Shown: one piece after another, positions 17,716-27,266 of the stretch
Numbering within the stretch: position 1 is the stretch's first letter
Layout of the letters: the number at the start of each line of letters is the position of its first letter
NCBI GenBank assembly: GCA_021774335.1
Contig: JAJFJD010000012.1
Span: 124,001-188,000, forward strand
Length of the DNA stretch: 64,000 nt
DNA from: Alphaproteobacteria bacterium
GTDB taxonomy: Bacteria > Pseudomonadota > Alphaproteobacteria > UBA8366
Reading direction: 5' to 3'
The notes under the pieces: model-generated
The model's input: the letters and a program-made list of their open reading frames with translations, nothing else
Database searches by the model: none
What the model was told of the DNA's origin: nothing
Made by a program: the position numbers and the translations under genes

Positions 17716-19799
17716 TGCCTGAACTTCTGCTCGAAATCTTCTCGGAAGAAATCCCCGCCCGCATGCAGGCGCGTGCCGCAGATGAGTTGAAGCGTCTCGT
17801 GAGCGACGCCTTGAAGGCGGCAGGTCTTCCCTTCGACAACGCCGTGGCCCATGCCACACCGCGTCGGCTGGTGCTGGCGGTCAATGGCTTGCCTGAGAAG
17901 CAGCCGGACCTGAGCGAGGAGCGCCGCGGCCCGCGCGTGGACGCGCCGGAAAAGGCAATCGCCGGATTTCTTGGCAGCGCCGGGCTCAAGTCGGTCGATG
18001 AGTGCGAGACCCGCGAGACCGAGAAAGGCGCCTTCCTTTTCATCGTCACGGAGAAGAAGGGCGAGGCTACGACGGCGGTGTTGCCGGGCCTGATCGCCGA
18101 TGCGATCAACGCATTGAGCTGGGCCAAGTCGATGCGCTGGGCAAGCAACGGATTCCGCTGGGTGCGGCCGTTGCATTCCGTGCTGGCCGTGTTCGACGGT
18201 AAACTACTGGATGGGCAGCTCGACCTGCAGGGCGAGATATTGCCGTTCACCGATCAAACCTGCGGCCATCGTTTCATGGCGCCGGATCGGTTCCCGGTTA
18301 CGGGCTTCGCCGACTACCAATCGAAGCTGGCGAACGCCAAGGTCATGTTGGACCGGCAGGCGCGGCGGGACGTCATCGACCATGGACTGGCGACGTTGGC
18401 GGAGGCCGAAGGTCTCACCGTTCGGAATGATCCGGGGCTGTTGGACGAGGTGGCGGGTCTGGTCGACTGGCCGGTCGTCCTGGCCGGCGATATCGACCAA
18501 CAGTTCATGGAACTGCCCGCCGAGGTCCTGACATCGTCGATGCGGGCGCATCAAAAATATTTCTCCTTGCTGACCGCCGACGGCGCGCTTGCGCCACGCT
18601 TCGGCGTCGTCGCCAATATGGAGACGGCGGATGGCGGTGCCCAGATCGTCGCCGGGAACGAGCGCGTGCTGCGGGCAAGGCTGGCGGACGCAAAATTCTT
18701 CTGGGACCAGGATCGCAAACACAGCCTCGCCAGTCGTGCGCCGGCGCTGAAGGATATCGTCTTCCACGCGAAGCTTGGAACCTTGGACGAGAAGGTCGAC
18801 CGGGTGCAGGCTTTGGCAACTGATTTGGCGGGCCGGATGTCCGGCGCCGACAAGGATCGCGTGCGGTCGGCTGCGCGCTTGTGTAAGGCCGATCTGGTGA
18901 CTGGCATGGTGGGGGAGTTTCCCGACCTGCAAGGCATCATGGGCCGGTATTACGCACGCCACGACGGCGAACACGACGATGTTGCCGAGGCGATTGCCGA
19001 GCATTACGCGCCGCAAGGGCCAGGGGACCGTTGCCCGACCGCGCCGGTGTCGGTGGCGCTGGCATTGGCAGACAAGATCGATACCCTGGTGTCGTTTTGG
19101 TTGATCGACGAGAAGCCGACCGGGTCGCGCGATCCGTTCGCGCTGCGGCGGGCGGCGCTCGGTGTTATCCGGCTGTTGGTCGAGAACGACGTTCGGATTC
19201 CGCTGAGACAGGCATTCGAGGCGGCGCGGGACAACGCTGGTTCCGTGCAATCGGAAGCCGGAGAAGACACACTTGCCGAATTGCTCGATTTCTTTGCCGA
19301 CCGGCTCAAGGTTCATCTGCGTGAGCAGGGCGTCCGGCATGACCTGATCTCGGCCGTCTTCGCGCTCGGCGGGGAGGACGACCTGGTTCGCCTGCTTGCC
19401 CGCGTCGAGGCGCTCGGCGGATTTCTGGGCACGGAAGACGGATCGAACCTGCTGGTGGCCTATAAACGGGCGGCGAATATCGTTCGAATCGAGGAGAAGA
19501 AAGACAAGAAAAGCTACAACGGCGGCGCTAATCCGAAAGCGTTCACCCAGGACGAGGAAGAGACCTTATATAAGGCTTTAGAGAAGGCATCGGCGGCGGC
19601 GAATGCCGCGTTGGAGGCCGAAGACTTTGCCGGGGCCATGACTGCAATGGCGGACTTGAGGGCGCCGGTCGATGCGTTTTTTGACCAAGTTACGGTTAAT
19701 ACTGAAGACGTGGATGTCCGGGCGAACCGCCTGCGCATCCTGTCCGAGATCGGCAGCACGCTGCATCACGTGGCCGATTTCTCGAAGATAGAGGGATAA
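17715..19799 (+). CDS. glyS: Glycyl-tRNA synthetase beta subunit
   Basis: Beta subunit, providing tRNA recognition for the GlyQ/GlyS enzyme. It has 694 residues, the usual length. It begins [17 protein letters not shown], diagnostic for GlyS, and contains [33 protein letters not shown], and the HD-like region with [24 protein letters not shown]. Anticodon-binding-like sequence lies in the last 150 residues. It begins one base inside glyQ and is followed after eight bases by ppdK. Confidence 0.98.
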   Translation: MPELLLEIFSEEIPARMQARAADELKRLVSDALKAAGLPFDNAVAHATPRRLVLAVNGLPEKQPDLSEERRGPRVDAPEKAIAGFLGSAGLKSVDECETRETEKGAFLFIVTEKKGEATTAVLPGLIADAINALSWAKSMRWASNGFRWVRPLHSVLAVFDGKLLDGQLDLQGEILPFTDQTCGHRFMAPDRFPVTGFADYQSKLANAKVMLDRQARRDVIDHGLATLAEAEGLTVRNDPGLLDEVAGLVDWPVVLAGDIDQQFMELPAEVLTSSMRAHQKYFSLLTADGALAPRFGVVANMETADGGAQIVAGNERVLRARLADAKFFWDQDRKHSLASRAPALKDIVFHAKLGTLDEKVDRVQALATDLAGRMSGADKDRVRSAARLCKADLVTGMVGEFPDLQGIMGRYYARHDGEHDDVAEAIAEHYAPQGPGDRCPTAPVSVALALADKIDTLVSFWLIDEKPTGSRDPFALRRAALGVIRLLVENDVRIPLRQAFEAARDNAGSVQSEAGEDTLAELLDFFADRLKVHLREQGVRHDLISAVFALGGEDDLVRLLARVEALGGFLGTEDGSNLLVAYKRAANIVRIEEKKDKKSYNGGANPKAFTQDEEETLYKALEKASAAANAALEAEDFAGAMTAMADLRAPVDAFFDQVTVNTEDVDVRANRLRILSEIGSTLHHVADFSKIEG

Positions 19800-19807
19800 A
19801 CGCGGCG

Positions 19808-22486
19808 ATGACGAAGTGGGTCTATGGCTTTGGGAACGGTGCCGGCGAGGGCAGCGCCGACATGCGGAATCTCTTGGGCGGCAAGGGCGCCAATTTGGCG
19901 GAGATGTCGAATCTCGGCCTTCCGGTTCCGCCGGGATTCAGCATCACGACAGAGGTCTGCACGCATTTCTATTCCAACGGTAATGATTATCCCGGTTCGT
20001 TGAAGGCCGAAGTCACCGCCGCCATTGCCGCGATCGAAGATCAGGTCGGCGCGAAGTTCGGCGATGCGGTCAATCCGTTGCTCGTTTCCGTGCGGTCCGG
20101 TGCGCGCGTGTCCATGCCTGGGATGATGGATACCGTCCTTAATCTCGGGCTCAACGACGAAACAGTGGAAGGATTGGCGAAGCGGAGCAAGGATGCACGT
20201 TTCGCCTATGACAGCTATCGCCGCTTCATTCAGATGTACAGCGACGTGGTCCTGGGTGTCGACCACTACAATTTCGAGGACCTGCTCGAGCTGTTGAAGG
20301 AGGACCGCGAGGTCACCCTCGATACCGAGTTGACCGCGGACGATCTTAAGACGCTTGTCGCGTCTTACAGGAAATGCGTCGAAGACGAACTCGGCCGGCC
20401 CTTCCCGCAGGACCCGCAGGAACAGCTCTGGGGGGCGATAGGTGCCGTTTTCGAGAGTTGGATGATTCCGCGCGCGGTGACCTACCGGCGGCTGCACGAC
20501 ATTCCCGAGAATTGGGGTACGGCCGTGAACGTTCAAGCGATGGTGTTCGGCAACATGGGCCAAGATTGCGCCACCGGCGTTGCCTTTACGCGCGATCCAT
20601 CGACCGGCGAAAACCTGTTCTACGGCGAATACCTCGTTAATGCGCAGGGTGAAGATGTGGTGGCCGGCATTCGGACGCCGCAGCATCTGACGATCGATGG
20701 GCGCAAGGCGAACGGCTCCGACCTGCCGTCGATGGAAGAGGTGATGCCGGAGGTCTTTGACCAGCTCATGGACGTGCGGACGCGCCTCGAGACGCATTAT
20801 CGCGACATGCAGGACATCGAGTTCACCGTCCAGCAGGGCACGCTCTATATGCTGCAAACGCGATCCGGGAAGCGGACTGCGGCGGCGGCGTTGAAGATTG
20901 CCGTCGACATGGTCGACGATGGTCTGATCGACGAGCGTATGGCGGTGACCCGGATCGAGCCGGCCTCGCTCGACCAGTTGCTGCATCCCACGCTCGATCC
21001 GGACGCTGACAGAAAAATCATCGCGCGAGGCTTGCCGGCATCTCCGGGTGCCGCGTCCGGCAAGGTCGTCTTCAATTCGGATGACGCCGAGCGGATGGCC
21101 GGTGACGGCGAGAAGGTCATTCTGGTTCGGATCGAAACCAGCCCCGAAGACATCCACGGCATGCATGCGGCACAGGGCATTCTGACCACGCGCGGCGGCA
21201 TGACCAGCCATGCGGCGGTGGTTGCGCGCGGCATGGGGCGGTCCTGCGTTGCGGGCGCTGGCGAGCTTCAGGTCGACTATCGCAACAAGACGATGTTCGT
21301 TAGCAACGTCTCGATCGGCGAAGGTGATGAAATCACGATTGATGGCGGCACCGGCGAAGTCATGCAGGGAGTAGTTCCCACCATTCAGCCGGAACTGTCG
21401 GACGATTTCGCGCGGGTCATGGAATGGGCCGATGCGGCGCGAACGCTTGGCGTGCGGACCAACGCGGACACGCCGGAAGAATGCCGGCTGGCGCGCGAGT
21501 TCGGGGCGGGTGGCGTCGGACTGTGCCGGACCGAGCACATGTTTTTCGAAGCGGATCGCATTGTCGCGATGCGCCAGATGATCGTTGGGGAAGATGAATC
21601 GGCACGCCGGGCGGCCTTGGAGAAAATCCTGCCAATGCAGCGCGGCGATTTCGTGGAAATTTTCCGCATCATGAAGGGCCTGCCGGTGACGATCCGGCTG
21701 CTCGATCCGCCACTGCACGAATTCCTGCCGAAAGGCGAGAACGAGATGGCCGAAGTCGCTAAGGCGGCAGGCGTCAGCGTCGAGAAGGTGCGCCAACGCG
21801 CGATGCAACTCGAGGAAGCCAACCCGATGCTTGGGCATCGCGGTTGCCGGCTGGCAATCAGTTATCCGGAAATTCCGGAAATGCAGGCACGGGCGATGTT
21901 CGAGGCTGCACTCGAGGTGCAGGCCGAACTCGGTGAGACGGTGCAGCTTGAAATCATGGTGCCGTTGATCGCGACCCGTAAGGAACTTGAAATTCTGAAG
22001 GCCGTTATCGACCGTGTCGCGGAAACCGTTGCGGCCGAGAAGGGCGTGACGCCGGATTACATGGTCGGCACGATGATCGAACTGCCGCGTGCCATCCTAC
22101 GGGCGGGCGAGATTGCCGAAGTTGCGGAGTTCTTCAGCTACGGCACGAACGACCTCACCCAGACCACGTTTGGCCTGAGCCGTGACGATTCCGCCAATTT
22201 CATGCAGGTCTATGAACGCCAAGGCATATTCGAGCACGATCCGTTCGTCTCCATCGATGAGGCCGGCGTGGGTGAACTGATTGAAATGGGTACCGAGCGC
22301 GGCAGGGCTGTTCGCCCCGATCTGAAACTCGGTATCTGTGGCGAGCATGGCGGCGATCCGGCATCCGTCCGGTTTTGCCATAAGGTCGGGCTTGATTATG
22401 TGTCCTGCTCTCCCTTCCGTATTCCCATCGCCCGGTTGGCGGCGGCGCAAGCGGCCATTCTGGGTGACGGTTCAGGCCCCGAATAG
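19808..22486 (+). CDS. ppdK: Pyruvate, phosphate dikinase
   Basis: Interconverts pyruvate, ATP and phosphate with phosphoenolpyruvate, AMP and diphosphate. All three domains are visible in 892 residues: an N-terminal ATP-grasp domain (LGGKGANLAEMSNLGLPVPPG at the start), the swivelling phosphohistidine domain with H468 in GGMTSHAAVVARG, and the PEP/pyruvate barrel ending with C844 in GICGEHGGDP. ARGLPASPGAASG precedes the His domain. It follows glyS by eight bases; this glyQ-glyS-ppdK order is common in alphaproteobacteria. It probably serves gluconeogenesis from organic acids, fitting the transporter-rich window. Confidence 0.98.
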   Translation: MTKWVYGFGNGAGEGSADMRNLLGGKGANLAEMSNLGLPVPPGFSITTEVCTHFYSNGNDYPGSLKAEVTAAIAAIEDQVGAKFGDAVNPLLVSVRSGARVSMPGMMDTVLNLGLNDETVEGLAKRSKDARFAYDSYRRFIQMYSDVVLGVDHYNFEDLLELLKEDREVTLDTELTADDLKTLVASYRKCVEDELGRPFPQDPQEQLWGAIGAVFESWMIPRAVTYRRLHDIPENWGTAVNVQAMVFGNMGQDCATGVAFTRDPSTGENLFYGEYLVNAQGEDVVAGIRTPQHLTIDGRKANGSDLPSMEEVMPEVFDQLMDVRTRLETHYRDMQDIEFTVQQGTLYMLQTRSGKRTAAAALKIAVDMVDDGLIDERMAVTRIEPASLDQLLHPTLDPDADRKIIARGLPASPGAASGKVVFNSDDAERMAGDGEKVILVRIETSPEDIHGMHAAQGILTTRGGMTSHAAVVARGMGRSCVAGAGELQVDYRNKTMFVSNVSIGEGDEITIDGGTGEVMQGVVPTIQPELSDDFARVMEWADAARTLGVRTNADTPEECRLAREFGAGGVGLCRTEHMFFEADRIVAMRQMIVGEDESARRAALEKILPMQRGDFVEIFRIMKGLPVTIRLLDPPLHEFLPKGENEMAEVAKAAGVSVEKVRQRAMQLEEANPMLGHRGCRLAISYPEIPEMQARAMFEAALEVQAELGETVQLEIMVPLIATRKELEILKAVIDRVAETVAAEKGVTPDYMVGTMIELPRAILRAGEIAEVAEFFSYGTNDLTQTTFGLSRDDSANFMQVYERQGIFEHDPFVSIDEAGVGELIEMGTERGRAVRPDLKLGICGEHGGDPASVRFCHKVGLDYVSCSPFRIPIARLAAAQAAILGDGSGPE

Positions 22487-22490
22487 AGCC

Positions 22491-22517
22491 GTTTCGGGCT
22501 GAATTTGCAGCCGAAAC
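22491..22517 (+). terminator. Hairpin after ppdK
   Basis: GTTTCGGGCTG (22491-22501) pairs with CAGCCGAAAC (22508-22517), with one bulged G, just after the ppdK stop. There is no U-run, so it is either a 3'-end stabiliser or a weak terminator. Confidence 0.45.
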
Positions 22518-22691
22518 ACTCTGATAGTGCTGGCGCCAGTCAGCGCTCCCCTGTGATCGCGATCATTGTTGGAAATGACCCGATTTAGTCCAATGGTGAC
22601 TACTGCGGCAAACCGGCAATACGCTGAATTTGATATGTTTTTTAGATAATTCGAGCGCCGCAGCGGTTTTGGATTAACCGGGAGTGGCGTT

Positions 22692-23690
22692 GTGGTTAAG
22701 ACGATAAAGCAACAACGTAATCGGGCCTCCGTGAAGGTCGTGATGGCGGATAGCGATACCTACATTCGGCAAGCGTTCAGCAACGCGCTATCGACTGAAG
22801 GGTATCGTGATATTCGAACCTTGAGCCGGCTTTCACTGCTGCGCGACGTGCTGACCGCAGCGGTGCCTGATCTGGTGATCCTGGACTCGGAAATGCCCGA
22901 CGGCGACGCGATCCGTCTCGTTCGTGAGGTCCGGAATGGGCAACTGGGCCGCAATCCTTTCGTTCCGATCATCCTGACGGTTTGGGATTCGGATGGCATT
23001 TCCATTGATGAAGCGGTCAATAGCGGCGTGGATCTGATCCTGGCGAAACCGTTGGCGCCGGCACAGTTATTCTCGCGGATCGACGCGCTGGTCGCTGAAC
23101 GAAAGCCGTTCGTGGTGACCGCGGACTATATTGGCCCGGATCGCCGGGAGCGGATTTCGCCGAACGACGAAAACTCGTTTGAAGTGCCCAATACGCTGCG
23201 CGACAAGGTTGTCGGCACGCCGATTGACGAGACGGCATTGAACGCTCATATCGAAACGACGCTCAAAGAAATCAATTCTAGCCGATTGCAGCAAGGATCG
23301 CTTCAGTTGGCCTGCCAAGTCGAAGTCCTGATCCGGGCGTTTTCTGCAGGCAAGGTTGGGAAATCCACGAGACAACACATCGGTCGCATCATCACGAGCA
23401 CCGAGGATATCGTCATGCGCGTGCAGAATACCGAGTTCGAGCAACTCAAGGGATTATGCGAATCACTGATCAATGTTGCACGCGATGTTTACCGCCGGCC
23501 GAAGAAGGCTGATCCGAAACAGGTCGACCTCATGCGGCCGCTATCTCAGTCCATTCTGGTCAGCACCAATCCGGACCTGAAGAGTCAGTTGCCGGCCGAA
23601 GAGATTGAAAACATGGTCTCGAACTACGCTACGCGCGTGCGGTCGAGGATTCCTTCCGCCAGTTCGGACGATAACGCGGCGTCTGCATAG
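22692..23690 (+). CDS. Orphan response-regulator-like protein with YIGPDRR motif
   Basis: A 332-residue protein beginning at GTG 22692 behind GGGAGT. Residues about 14-135 form a CheY-like receiver: VVMADSDTYIRQAFSNAL, phosphoacceptor D65 in LVILDSEMPDGD, and the Lys of ILAKPLAPAQLF. After it comes DYIGPDRRERIS, a motif recurring in alphaproteobacterial receiver proteins, and then about 190 mostly helical residues with no DNA-binding or enzymatic domain that I recognise. No histidine kinase is nearby. It stands alone after a 205-base gap containing an AT-rich stretch. The output mechanism is unknown. Confidence 0.82.
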   Translation: MVKTIKQQRNRASVKVVMADSDTYIRQAFSNALSTEGYRDIRTLSRLSLLRDVLTAAVPDLVILDSEMPDGDAIRLVREVRNGQLGRNPFVPIILTVWDSDGISIDEAVNSGVDLILAKPLAPAQLFSRIDALVAERKPFVVTADYIGPDRRERISPNDENSFEVPNTLRDKVVGTPIDETALNAHIETTLKEINSSRLQQGSLQLACQVEVLIRAFSAGKVGKSTRQHIGRIITSTEDIVMRVQNTEFEQLKGLCESLINVARDVYRRPKKADPKQVDLMRPLSQSILVSTNPDLKSQLPAEEIENMVSNYATRVRSRIPSASSDDNAASA

Positions 23691-23716
23691 ACTTTCTTTT
23701 GGTTCAAACGTCCCGA

Positions 23717-25480
23717 TCAGGAGGACGTGAGGACATCGAAGACATCTCCTTCCGCTGCCGCGCCTTCCACATGATGGCGATGCCAAAGCGCATAGAACAG
23801 CAATGTCCAGGCTGCAAAACCGGCGCGTTTGGTATTGGTTGCGAATAATTTCTTTACCGCATCTGGGCGTGCGATTTCTTCCACGGAGGGCTGGACGGCA
23901 ACAATTTCGCCTAGTCGCTGACCCTGCCCGTGAATCCATTCGCCGACCGGAACGGTAAATCCCCGTTTCTTCTCGAAGGGCTTCGCTTCCGGCATAACGC
24001 GGTCGAGCCATCGGCGCACGAGCCATTTTCCGACACCGTCCCGCACCTTGAACTCATCCGGCAGCGCGAATGCAACCTCCGCGACGACCGGGTCCAACAG
24101 AGGCGTGCGGCCTTCGACGCCATGCGCCATCAAACACCGGTCAAGCTTGGTCAGAAGGTCGTTCGGCAGCCAGTCCGTGCAATCGGTTGCCTGGGCGATT
24201 TGAAGACGCGTTCGTCCGGGTAGTGATCCCGTCGCCTCCGCTGCCGTTATGCCGTCGCGCCAACGGGTGCCGCCTTCGCGAAGCACGCCGAGGCCATCGA
24301 ACGTGCCCTTCGCCCGTATACCGCGCCCGCCCATCCACCAGGGCCGAAGCAGGCTGCGATAACGGCCATAGCCGGCGAACAACTCGTCGCCGCCTTCGCC
24401 GGACAGCACCACCTTAAGATCCTTTGCCGCGGTCTTGGCCAGTTTCCAGGTAGGGAGAATTGCGTAGTCCGCCGCCGGGTCATCGATATCGGCGGCGACA
24501 CGTGGCAACAGGGACCAGAAATCCTTTTCGTTGAAGTCGACTTCTACGTGATGCGCATTGACTGCTGCCGCCAATGCGCGGGCGTGATCGCGTTCGTCGG
24601 GAACACCGGTGCCGGAGAAGCCGACGGTGTATGCTTCGACCGGGCGGCCGTTCAATCGCGCCATGACGGCAAGAACGACCGACGAATCGACACCGCCGGA
24701 GAGAAAAAGCCCGTACGGCACATCGGCGCGTTGATGGACCATGATGCTGTCGGACAAGGCGTGGTCTAACCGGTCGAGCGCCGTATCGATGTCGGTGATC
24801 GGCTCCGGGTTGGTATCGGGCAGTGCGGAAATTCGGTGACGCTCGACGACCTTACCGTTCCGGACGATCAGGGTTTCGCCGGGAAGGACGCGCTTAATGT
24901 CCCGAAAGATCGTATCTCGGCCGCAGGTGAATTGAAGTTGCAGCAACTCGTTGCGCCGGTCGGTTACCAATTCGCGCGGCGCCAGATCTGTCGCGAGCAG
25001 AGCCTGCGGTTCCGACGCAAAGGCGAACCAGGTCGGCCCTTCTACGTAATACAAGGGTTTGATGCCGAAAGGGTCGCGCGATAGGACTAAGGTTTCCTTG
25101 GCCGGATCGTGGATTGCGATGGCGTACATGCCGCGGAGGGATTCGGCGAATCGGAACCCATCTCGCCGGTAGAGATGCAGTGGCGGCTCACAGTCCGAAT
25201 TCGTCGTAAACTTGACGTCCGCAATCTTCTGCCGAAGTTCCACATAGTTATAGATTTCGCCATTGGCGACCAACGCCGCACCACCAGGCTCGTAGATCGG
25301 CTGGTCGCCGGTCTCGAGGTCGATGATCGCAAGTCGCGTTTGAACCAGGGCAACGTTGCCTGCCATGTGCATACCGTCGCCGTCGGGCCCACGGTGCCGA
25401 AGCAATGACGTCAGGCGTTTCAGTAGCGCCGGATCCGGCGCGCTGCCGTCGCATGTCATCAATCCCGCGATGCCGCACAT
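23717..25480 (-). CDS. asnB: Asparagine synthase-type amidotransferase
   Basis: Glutamine-hydrolysing asparagine-synthase family protein, 587 residues. The N-terminal Ntn glutaminase domain starts MCGIAGL with C2 as nucleophile and includes RHRGPDGDG and VANGEIYNY. The synthetase half has the PPi loop FLSGGVDSSVVLAV and GEGGDELFAGYGRY. It ends a run of three glycosyltransferase genes on the same strand, with its ATG overlapping the TAA of the GT4 gene by one base. That context suggests it may amidate a surface polysaccharide sugar acid rather than make free asparagine; this is inference. An ordinary asparagine synthetase is the alternative. Confidence 0.88.
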   Translation of the reverse strand: MCGIAGLMTCDGSAPDPALLKRLTSLLRHRGPDGDGMHMAGNVALVQTRLAIIDLETGDQPIYEPGGAALVANGEIYNYVELRQKIADVKFTTNSDCEPPLHLYRRDGFRFAESLRGMYAIAIHDPAKETLVLSRDPFGIKPLYYVEGPTWFAFASEPQALLATDLAPRELVTDRRNELLQLQFTCGRDTIFRDIKRVLPGETLIVRNGKVVERHRISALPDTNPEPITDIDTALDRLDHALSDSIMVHQRADVPYGLFLSGGVDSSVVLAVMARLNGRPVEAYTVGFSGTGVPDERDHARALAAAVNAHHVEVDFNEKDFWSLLPRVAADIDDPAADYAILPTWKLAKTAAKDLKVVLSGEGGDELFAGYGRYRSLLRPWWMGGRGIRAKGTFDGLGVLREGGTRWRDGITAAEATGSLPGRTRLQIAQATDCTDWLPNDLLTKLDRCLMAHGVEGRTPLLDPVVAEVAFALPDEFKVRDGVGKWLVRRWLDRVMPEAKPFEKKRGFTVPVGEWIHGQGQRLGEIVAVQPSVEEIARPDAVKKLFATNTKRAGFAAWTLLFYALWHRHHVEGAAAEGDVFDVLTSS

Positions 25481-26505
25481 TAGACAGCCACCTGATCGAA
25501 GAATTCCTGGTATTGGGCGACCACGGCGCTTTCGGTGAATTTGGCGCGAAACTCCGCATGTCCGGCTGCGGCGAGGTCGCCGGCCAGTGTTGGAGAGTCC
25601 AAAATCCGTTTGATCGCCCGCGCAAGGCCCTGCGCGTTGTCCACCGTCACAAGCAGGCCGGTCACGCCGTCGTCGATCAGCGCCGCGGGACCCGAGGATG
25701 ACGCGGCGACGATCGGTTTCTCGTGGGCCCAGGCCTCCAGGATGACATTCCCCAGCGGTTCGTGCCGCGATGGGCAGACGAAGACATCCGCCGCGCTAAT
25801 CAGCGCCGCGATATCCTCTCGCCAACCGAGAAACCTAACCCGGTCATCGAGGCCGAGACGCGTCGTCTCTTTGCGGAGGAATCCGTCCTGCGGTCCGTCG
25901 CCGGCAAGCCACAAAATGGCTTGGGGAATATCGGCAAGTGCCGCCAACAGCACGTCGAATGCCTTGTTGGCATGAAGCCGGCCGAGCGAGACGATCAAAG
26001 GCGCGTCGGGCGGGGTTGCCAGCGTGGCCCGGTCGACCGGATCGGCCTGAGCGGCATCGACGAAATTTGGGAGATACCACGCCTTGTGCGGGGACCAGCC
26101 ACTGCGGACGATATAGTCGCGGATATCGACGGTGTTGCCGACGAGATGATGGCAATGTTTGTAATATTTGAGGCTGTAATAGCCGCCCATCCGCCCGGCG
26201 AGGATATGGCCGTGCGGCCTGCAGAATCGTGCCGCGCGGTTCATCCAGGCGAGCTGGACATCCGGTTGAAACTCGCGTGCGATGTTTTGCAGCGATCGCT
26301 GGGTCGTGAAATCGAATACTCCGCCGAACGGCAACTCCACGGGCTCGACGCCCGCTTTGCGTAGTATGCCGGCGCGCGTCGCATCGGTGCGGATCACCGT
26401 CTTCTGTTCGAGCCCAGACCGGGCGAGCGCCGGGACAAGTCGTTCGAAAAAGGATTCCGCGCCGCCATGCGCCGCACCCGCCATTACTTGCATGATTCGT
26501 TTCAA
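25480..26505 (-). CDS. Glycosyltransferase family 4
   Basis: GT-B fold sugar transferase, about 341 residues, probably for lipopolysaccharide or capsule. The N-terminal half has MQVMAGAAHGGAESFFERL and the C-terminal nucleotide-sugar half has VSLGRLHANKAFDVLL, WLAGDGPQDG, VRFLGWREDIAALI and the ExxxG-like ADVFVCPSRHEPLGNVILEAWA. The open frame continues far upstream to 27084, but that part is a shadow of the GT2 gene. I place the start at TTG 26503-26505 (reads MKRIMQVMAG), with GGAGG four bases before it and its TTG overlapping the upstream TGA by two bases. ATG 26493 is the alternative. Confidence 0.88.
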   Translation of the reverse strand: MKRIMQVMAGAAHGGAESFFERLVPALARSGLEQKTVIRTDATRAGILRKAGVEPVELPFGGVFDFTTQRSLQNIAREFQPDVQLAWMNRAARFCRPHGHILAGRMGGYYSLKYYKHCHHLVGNTVDIRDYIVRSGWSPHKAWYLPNFVDAAQADPVDRATLATPPDAPLIVSLGRLHANKAFDVLLAALADIPQAILWLAGDGPQDGFLRKETTRLGLDDRVRFLGWREDIAALISAADVFVCPSRHEPLGNVILEAWAHEKPIVAASSSGPAALIDDGVTGLLVTVDNAQGLARAIKRILDSPTLAGDLAAAGHAEFRAKFTESAVVAQYQEFFDQVAV

Positions 26506-27266
26506 TCGTCCTCCAGCGTCGCTTTTAGATAGGAAAGAATTGGAAAAATCCCAGCAAAAAGCGCAATTAAAAAACCGTAGCGGCCTTCGCGATATCCCTT
26601 GCGGCCGATGTAGCATTTGTAGAAGCGCGAGAAAATGCGCCGGACATTGCTGCTGAACCGCCCGATGTCGCCCGACGCCCGAAGGTCCGCCGCCTTCGCT
26701 GTGCTGTACCGGTCGAGCCGTTTGATCATGTCGGATATATCGCGGTCTACATAGTGAATCATTCGGTTCTTGAGACGTCCCTCTGGTCCGGTCAGGTCGA
26801 GCGCGGGATGGATTCGTTGGTCGCCCCATCGCTTGCAGCCTTTGCGAAACAGACGTGGTGCGGCGCTGACGCCCCAGGACGCCCCCCAGCCGTAGCGGAC
26901 GCGCCGGTCGCCGACATAGTTGTCGAAGGGGACGAGAAAATATCCCCGGGCATCGCTCTCGGCCGTCGCGCGGACTTCCTGCGCGAGGTCGGGTGGCACG
27001 CGTTCGTCGGCATCGATCTCCAGAATCCAGTCGCCGCGGCAAGCATCGATGCCGGTATTGCGGCGTGTACCTTCGATCGTCCATGACCCTTCAATCAGCC
27101 GGTCGGTATACCGCGCGGCGATATCCTTAGAGGCGTCGGTGCATTTATCGAGAACGACGACGATCTCGTCGGCGAAATCCAGTCGGTCGAGACAAGCGGC
27201 CAGCTGGTCTTCCTCGTTATGGGCGACGACTAGCGCGGACAGACGGATGGATGAGGTGCCGGTCAT
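26502..27266 (-). CDS. Glycosyltransferase family 2
   Basis: GT-A fold transferase of about 254 residues. Marks are LSALVVAHNEEDQLAACLDRL at the start, EIVVVLDKCTDAS, and the DxD metal-binding motif in ILEIDADERV near residue 87. The C-terminus has a hydrophobic stretch (FLIALFAGIFPILSYL) that may sit in the membrane. It resembles LPS core beta-glycosyltransferases of the WaaE/LpcC-adjacent type. The start ATG 27264-27266 forms an ATGA overlap with the heptosyltransferase stop, so I reject the longer frame to 27293. Donor and acceptor are unknown. Confidence 0.88.
   Translation of the reverse strand: MTGTSSIRLSALVVAHNEEDQLAACLDRLDFADEIVVVLDKCTDASKDIAARYTDRLIEGSWTIEGTRRNTGIDACRGDWILEIDADERVPPDLAQEVRATAESDARGYFLVPFDNYVGDRRVRYGWGASWGVSAAPRLFRKGCKRWGDQRIHPALDLTGPEGRLKNRMIHYVDRDISDMIKRLDRYSTAKAADLRASGDIGRFSSNVRRIFSRFYKCYIGRKGYREGRYGFLIALFAGIFPILSYLKATLEDD

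Noticed and set aside
19766..21838. A 690-residue antisense ORF across ppdK
   Set aside because: It is rich in H, R and A as expected for the opposite strand of a GC-rich gene, and ppdK on the plus strand has complete catalytic motifs.
25480..27084. A 534-residue glycosyltransferase
   Set aside because: The first 190 or so residues are a low-complexity shadow of the GT2 gene; GT4 homology begins near 26505 with its own GGAGG.
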